Positions 59,778-64,000 of a stretch of DNA of 64,000 nucleotides are shown here, piece after piece. The notes under the pieces are model-generated. The model was not told where the DNA came from. It worked only from the letters and a program-made list of their open reading frames with translations, and searched no databases. A program made the position numbers and the translations under genes. Source of the DNA: Strigamia acuminata (Eukaryota > Arthropoda > Chilopoda > Geophilomorpha > Linotaeniidae); contig OX442317.1 in NCBI GenBank assembly GCA_949358305.1, forward strand, positions 5,708,186 through 5,772,185, in the 5' to 3' direction. Position 1 is the first letter of the stretch, and each line of letters begins with the position of its first letter.

Positions 59778-61273
59778 ATGGCGATATCCGTTTTTATTTT
59801 AAATCGTCTGAGATTATGGGCTGTAAAACGTCATTCATTACTCTCATCAAGGAATTTATTTCGGGCTTTTACGTTTCGTTTAGCCTTAATACCGGTTTGG
59901 AATGAACAGAATCAGCCGTCGTTTTACCAATCGTTTTATCATTATTTGCCAGTGATACGTTTTGCCTCGAAAGACTCTTCCGATTCTAAGTCTCCTTCCG
60001 AGCCAAAACCAAATCAGTTACTCAAACAGCCGAATGAAAATGGATCTAAAAAGAATTTACTCAAGGATCCGCCAACTAACGAGTTTGCCAAAGAAGCACC
60101 AAAGACGCCAACTGCCGAGATACCCAAAGAAATACCAAAAACACCAACTCCAGAGATACCCAAAGAAATACCAAAAATACCAACTCCAGATGACTTAAGT
60201 ATTAAGGAAATATCTGGAGATTTGCCTAAAGCAGCAAGGAAAAAGAAGTTTCGGGATTCTGCTGACGATTCACCACCTAGACGTGATGAAATGCTCACCG
60301 AGTCTCAGAAATACATTCCTTTGATGTCCTTTCCTGAAGTTATCTGGCCTGGTCTTTGGAATTTGTGTAAGAATTTGTATGCAATCCATTTTGTGATTCA
60401 TGTCAAAATTGATCCACAATTCAATCCGAGGGAATTTCTCGAAGGAGCCAGAGAAGTGTGCTTTTGGGTTTTTCTGTCGAAATATTTTTGTTTTGATTCA
60501 AAATATTTTGTTTCAGGCAATTGCTCAAATATCCAAAGTTTTAGCTGAAGGAAAACTAGATGAATTGAAAGGATTCGTCACTGATGATGTATAAATAACA
60601 ATAATAACAATACTTATAAAAAATAAACTGAACAAATTGTGTTTAGGCAATTGATTTAATTAGACCAAATTTGATTAAGATGAATGTCTCACAAAGACAC
60701 CATCTGGAAATGGCTCTTCAAGATATTTATGTTGGTTTCATTGATGTAGTTGAAGTAATAATTGATACACAAACAAGTAAGGCTATGAAAGATAAATTAA
60801 TCCTTTTAATTTTTAAATTTTTGAAAAAAATAATTATTATTCCAGCACCAAATAAGAAATTTGTTGAAATCAGTTGTTGTTTCCATTCCTTGAGAGATTT
60901 AATGAATTTCAAAAAAATGTATCCAGATACAACATTTTATAATGTAATGGACCATAAAGACAGGATTTCTATTGGTAATTACAGGTGATTTGATTGATAC
61001 AAGTTATGTCGTGATTCGATAAAATCGTGGTTTATCTTGATACCTGAAAATACAATGATTTAGGAAATAATCACAAATTGATTTATGTTTAATATATTTT
61101 ATTTGCGTAAAATCAATTCAGTAAAACTGGTTATTGTAATTATTTTTATGTGGATTTACAAAACATCATTTAGATTCAGAAGAGATTACACTGAGGGCAG
61201 CGCGCAAAGTGGACATTGGATGGTCAGCAAATTAAATCACTTCCAGCCGCTCGATCTACCCCAGTACTCGTAA
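59778..61273 (+). CDS. MAIP1-like mitochondrial protein, gene 5, with repeat-containing N-terminal region (372 aa)
   Basis: Exons: 59778-60455, 60517-60588, 60647-60776, 60846-60984, 61174-61273; 373 codons with stop. The start chosen (MAISVFILNRLRLWAVKRH) gives a basic presequence-like end; an in-frame upstream ATG at 59628 would add 50 residues and is less likely. Exon 1 is longer than in the other copies because of a Pro/Lys/Glu-rich linker with repeated EIPKEIPKTPTP units (about residues 95-145). The domain has LMSFPEVIWPGLW, FLEGAREAIAQISKVL, KKFVEISCCFHSL and RRDYTEGSAQSGHWMVSKLNHF. It matches mammalian MAIP1 best at FxEGA. A polyA signal is at 61313-61318. Confidence 0.86.
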
Positions 61274-61414
61274 AATCAACGCAATAATTATCAATGTGAA
61301 ATCTTTGTGAAAAATAAAGAGTCAATTTGTTGTTTTTATTTATAAACAAACTTTTATCATAAAAATATACATCAACTGCCACCTCTCGACAATAATTCCA
61401 AGTTTTAATGTAAT

Positions 61415-62562
61415 ATGGCGGCGCCCTTCTTCGCGTTAAGCTGGTCGAAATCATGTCTCTCACAACAACACATCAATCTATACAAACATTTCACGTTTAG
61501 GACGGCGTACACACGTCACAGCTATGGAAGAGCGCACAAATCCGATGCCATTACCAATCCAAAGTCAAGAAATGGTCCGGAAAAACACGCAAATCCTCGA
61601 ACTTTATGTAAAATTAAAAGAGTGAATTTGAGCACGTTTACGTCGAAACAAGTGGGCCGAAAATCACTCCCCGAACAAGAAAAACGTGACGATGAGGACA
61701 GGGATGACAGCGACGATGAAAAAAATCGCAATCAACTTATTTCGTTGATGGATTTTCCCCAAATCTTATGGCCCAATGTGCTGAAATCGCTTCGAAATAT
61801 TATGTTGAGTCGATTGGTTGTCAAGTGGCACTTTGATAACGATTTCAGTTTGAATGCTTTCATGATTGGAGCGAAGCAAGTGCGGATTTGTTAATTTAAC
61901 GTTGATAAAAAAGTAACGATTTTATTAAATGTTTTTTCTCGTTTTAGGCCGTGGTTCAAGTTTCTAGGATTTTATCTGACGGAAATGTGGAGGAATTACG
62001 TGGATTAGTGACTGATGAAGTATAATTTTCGTTTTATTTGAGGAATTTTGATTATTTTCGTGTGTTTTCATGTCGGTTTAGGCGATTGCTGAAATTAAAC
62101 CCAACTTGGCTCGAATGTCAATGCAACAGAGACAAGAGTTGGCCATTACGGAAGATGATATTTATTTTGGGTTTGTTTTCTTGATTGGTGTCATGTTTGA
62201 CGAGGATAGAGGTAAATAGAATATGCGAATGTCTGGTTATTGTGTCTGGAATTTGTTTATTGTATTTTATTTTGTTTTTTAAGATCCCCAAGGAAGATTT
62301 GTCGAAATTACAACTTGTTTTCATTCTATACGAGGTATCGGTGATTTTAAGCGTTTTGAAAATCTCAGTCATTGGCAGGAAGATAGACATCGAATTAATT
62401 TAGTTAATTACAGGTTGGATTTTTTTTTCCTTTTTGATTTTTAATATATTTTTTTAAAAAATTTATCATTTTATTTAAAGGTTTATTCGTGAATTTACAA
62501 AAGGCGTCAAAGGAGATTGGATTATTAATAAACTGAATCATTTTAAACCACCTAATATCTGA
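61415..62562 (+). CDS. MAIP1-like mitochondrial protein, gene 6 (292 aa)
   Basis: Exons: 61415-61879, 61948-62019, 62082-62211, 62284-62413, 62481-62562; 293 codons with stop. The 72- and 130-nt exons are again unchanged. The N-terminus is basic, and an acidic EKRDDEDRDDSDDE stretch precedes the domain (LMDFPQILWPNVL, AFMIGAKQAVVQVSRIL, GRFVEITTCFHSI, RFIREFTKGVKGDWIINKLNHF). The ending resembles gene 1 more than genes 2-4. A polyA signal is at 62589-62594. Only about 140 bp separate it from gene 5. Confidence 0.86.
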
Positions 62563-62791
62563 TGGATAAATTTTATCTTTACAATAGAAATAAAATCTGA
62601 GTTTAGAAACGTCGTGTGCTTTATTTTCTTGATACAAAACGATAAACAACCATTCCTCAAATACAAAACTTACAATTTTTACTACGGGGCACGCAGCAGG
62701 CGCTAACCGCCGCCATCTTTAAAACTAGTTAACCATTTTGCCGCTGCGTGTGTTCTCCACCTCGTCTCTTCGAGCCGACATCCCACCAACC
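62563..62791 (+). promoter_or_regulatory. Gene 6 terminator region and nicalin promoter
   Basis: The 229-bp interval has an AATAAA at 62589-62594 near its left end. Near 62700 a gccgccatcttt YY1-like motif occurs, shortly before the nicalin start. Compact spacing suggests the promoter lies at 62640-62780. Confidence 0.45.
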
Positions 62792-63785
62792 ATGCTTTTT
62801 GACGAGGCAAACGAAGTGTTCGAGATATTCAAAGGCAGTTTGCCTTTTTATTTGATTATATTTCTTCCAATTTTAATCATCGTTTCACCGTTAAACCCGG
62901 TCGACGGCGCGCACGAATTCACCGTTTATCGTATGCAACAGTACGATTTACAAGGAAATAATAGAGGTATAGTCACACCCGCGTGTTGCAACACTAACTT
63001 TTATCAAAAAATTTCGAAAAACCTAATTAAGAGTTGATATTATTTCCTTTTTAAGGATGCCGCAGTTCCGTCGTCAACGTCGAAGCCCGCACAATGAACG
63101 GAGGTGTTCTAGCCCGACGATGCGTGATCGCTCGTCTGCTAGAATTAAACCCCTTCAAATACAAGGACGTGATCAATCAGGGTGCTGGAGCTATTTTGAT
63201 CCTTGTTCCGAATAATTTGACGTCTTTATCGACGGAAGATCGTCAGGTTACTAAAGAAATATCATGGTCGAGTTTAAACGAGGGTAAAACGAGCGTTTTA
63301 CGCCCGTGGAAGTCGTTTAAATGACGAAAATGAATGAAATTGGTTTGAAATTTAGATTGTAATGATTTTTTTGTGCTATTTTTAGCGTGTGGCCGAGTTG
63401 GAAAGCGCCATGTTGACGGAAGAAACTCAAATTCCTGTTTATTTCGTTACGGAAACGCAGGAAGTGTTGGATATTTACCAAAGTATTCACGTTGCTAGTG
63501 TTGAGGATCAAACGATCTCGGCTTCCCAAGGTTGTTGTTGTTTTGGGTGTTTGAGTTGTGTGAATTTAAAATGTGTGGATTTTCTTTTTTTGTTTTGTTT
63601 TTGCAGCAATAATGAGCGCGGTGATGTCGACGGGGTTTCAGATGGTTACGAGTGGTGCGCAGTCGAAACCGATTGCCAATTGCAATGTTGCGAGTATTCT
63701 GGGGAAGTTGTCGGGATTTGGAGTCGAAGATCAGTTGCCGACGATTGCATTAGTTGCTCATTATGATTCGTTCGGCGTTGCGCCG
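62792..63785 (+). CDS. NCLN: Nicalin, 5' part (first 230 codons; continues beyond the window)
   Basis: Nicalin is an ER membrane protein of the BOS (nicalin-TMEM147-NOMO) complex at the translocon, with an aminopeptidase-like fold. Exons seen: 62792-62966, 63056-63246, 63386-63530, 63607-63785, then a GTAAAT donor. The start ATG (MLFDEANEVFEIFKGSLPF) matches the family start; an upstream in-frame ATG at 62738 is less likely. A hydrophobic segment at residues 16-35 is followed by AHEFTVYRMQQYDLQG, the most conserved stretch, then GFQMVTSGAQSK and TIALVAHYDSFGVAP. The last 215 bases of the window are intron made of ttggaaaaa-type repeats. Confidence 0.96.
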
Positions 63786-64000
63786 GTAAATTGAAGGGAA
63801 AAAATGTGGAAAAAGATTGGAAAAATTTAGAAAAGAAATTGGGAAAAAGTTGGAAAAAAATGGGAAAAAATTTAGTGAAAATTGGAAATAGTTGGGAAAA
63901 AATTTAGTGAAAATTGGAAATAGTTGGAAAAATTTGGGAAAAATTGGAAAAAAATTGGGAAAAATTATAAAAATTGAAAAAAATTGGACAAAATTGGAAA
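63786..64000. repeat. Simple repeat in nicalin intron 4
   Basis: Degenerate attgggaaaaa units, with a longer unit (tttagtgaaaattggaaata) repeated at about 63871 and 63903. It runs to the window edge. Confidence 0.8.

Noticed and set aside
1-64000. tRNA, rRNA or other structured RNA genes
   Set aside because: I scanned by eye for tRNA B-box-like ggttcgaatcc, snRNA and 5S motifs and found no convincing candidate. A covariance-model search would be decisive.

Overview
The window is nuclear DNA from an arthropod, most likely an insect. The genes have many short introns (often 45-100 bp, GT-AG), intergenic DNA is very AT-rich, a (TTAGG)n array of the canonical arthropod telomere type is present, and the recognisable proteins (MEX3, SEC13, MBD2/3, kish, COG1, nicalin, cyclophilin B) are animal housekeeping proteins. 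The order cannot be fixed from this window; the short introns would suit a beetle. I joined exons by hand from splice signals and checked each model for reading-frame continuity.

Layout. 1-6340: higher-order satellite with a 1096-bp repeat made of two related monomers (583 and 513 bp). 6341-13900: mosaic of diverged repeats holding a 21-bp minisatellite (8213-9148), a TA-flanked foldback element (9850-10972) carrying a nested TAA-flanked MITE, and a second foldback (11092-12083) carrying a nested hAT-type MITE with 8-bp target duplications. 13921-21086: three complete arrestin-domain genes (minus strand) plus a relic of a fourth first exon. 21663-28558: compact gene block of cyclophilin B (+), PTCD2 (-), kish/TMEM167 (+), MBD2/3 (-) and SEC13 (-). 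28559-41121: about 12.5 kb with no convincing gene. It holds CpG-rich patches with NRF-1-type palindromes and X-box-like sites, a 21-bp minisatellite, and a very AT-rich stretch that probably includes the MEX3 3' UTR. 41122-43279: MEX3. 44446-47917: COG1 in 14 exons.

48132-62562: the most unusual part. It is a tandem family of six intact genes resembling the mitochondrial m-AAA protease-interacting protein MAIP1, plus two degenerate fragments. The internal exons have invariant lengths (72 and 130 nt) in all six copies. The array is interrupted at 53880-57600 by a 62-bp minisatellite, a 16-bp TTAGG-derived array, a 1.1-1.5 kb internal duplication and about 25 perfect TTAGG units. 62792-end: the 5' part of nicalin.

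Functional themes are the secretory pathway (SEC13, COG1, kish, cyclophilin B, nicalin), mitochondria (PTCD2, MAIP1-like family), chromatin and RNA control (MBD2/3, MEX3), and arrestin-type trafficking adaptors. Several pairs are head-to-head over short shared promoters (PTCD2/kish, COG1/MAIP1-like 1, arrestin 3/cyclophilin B).
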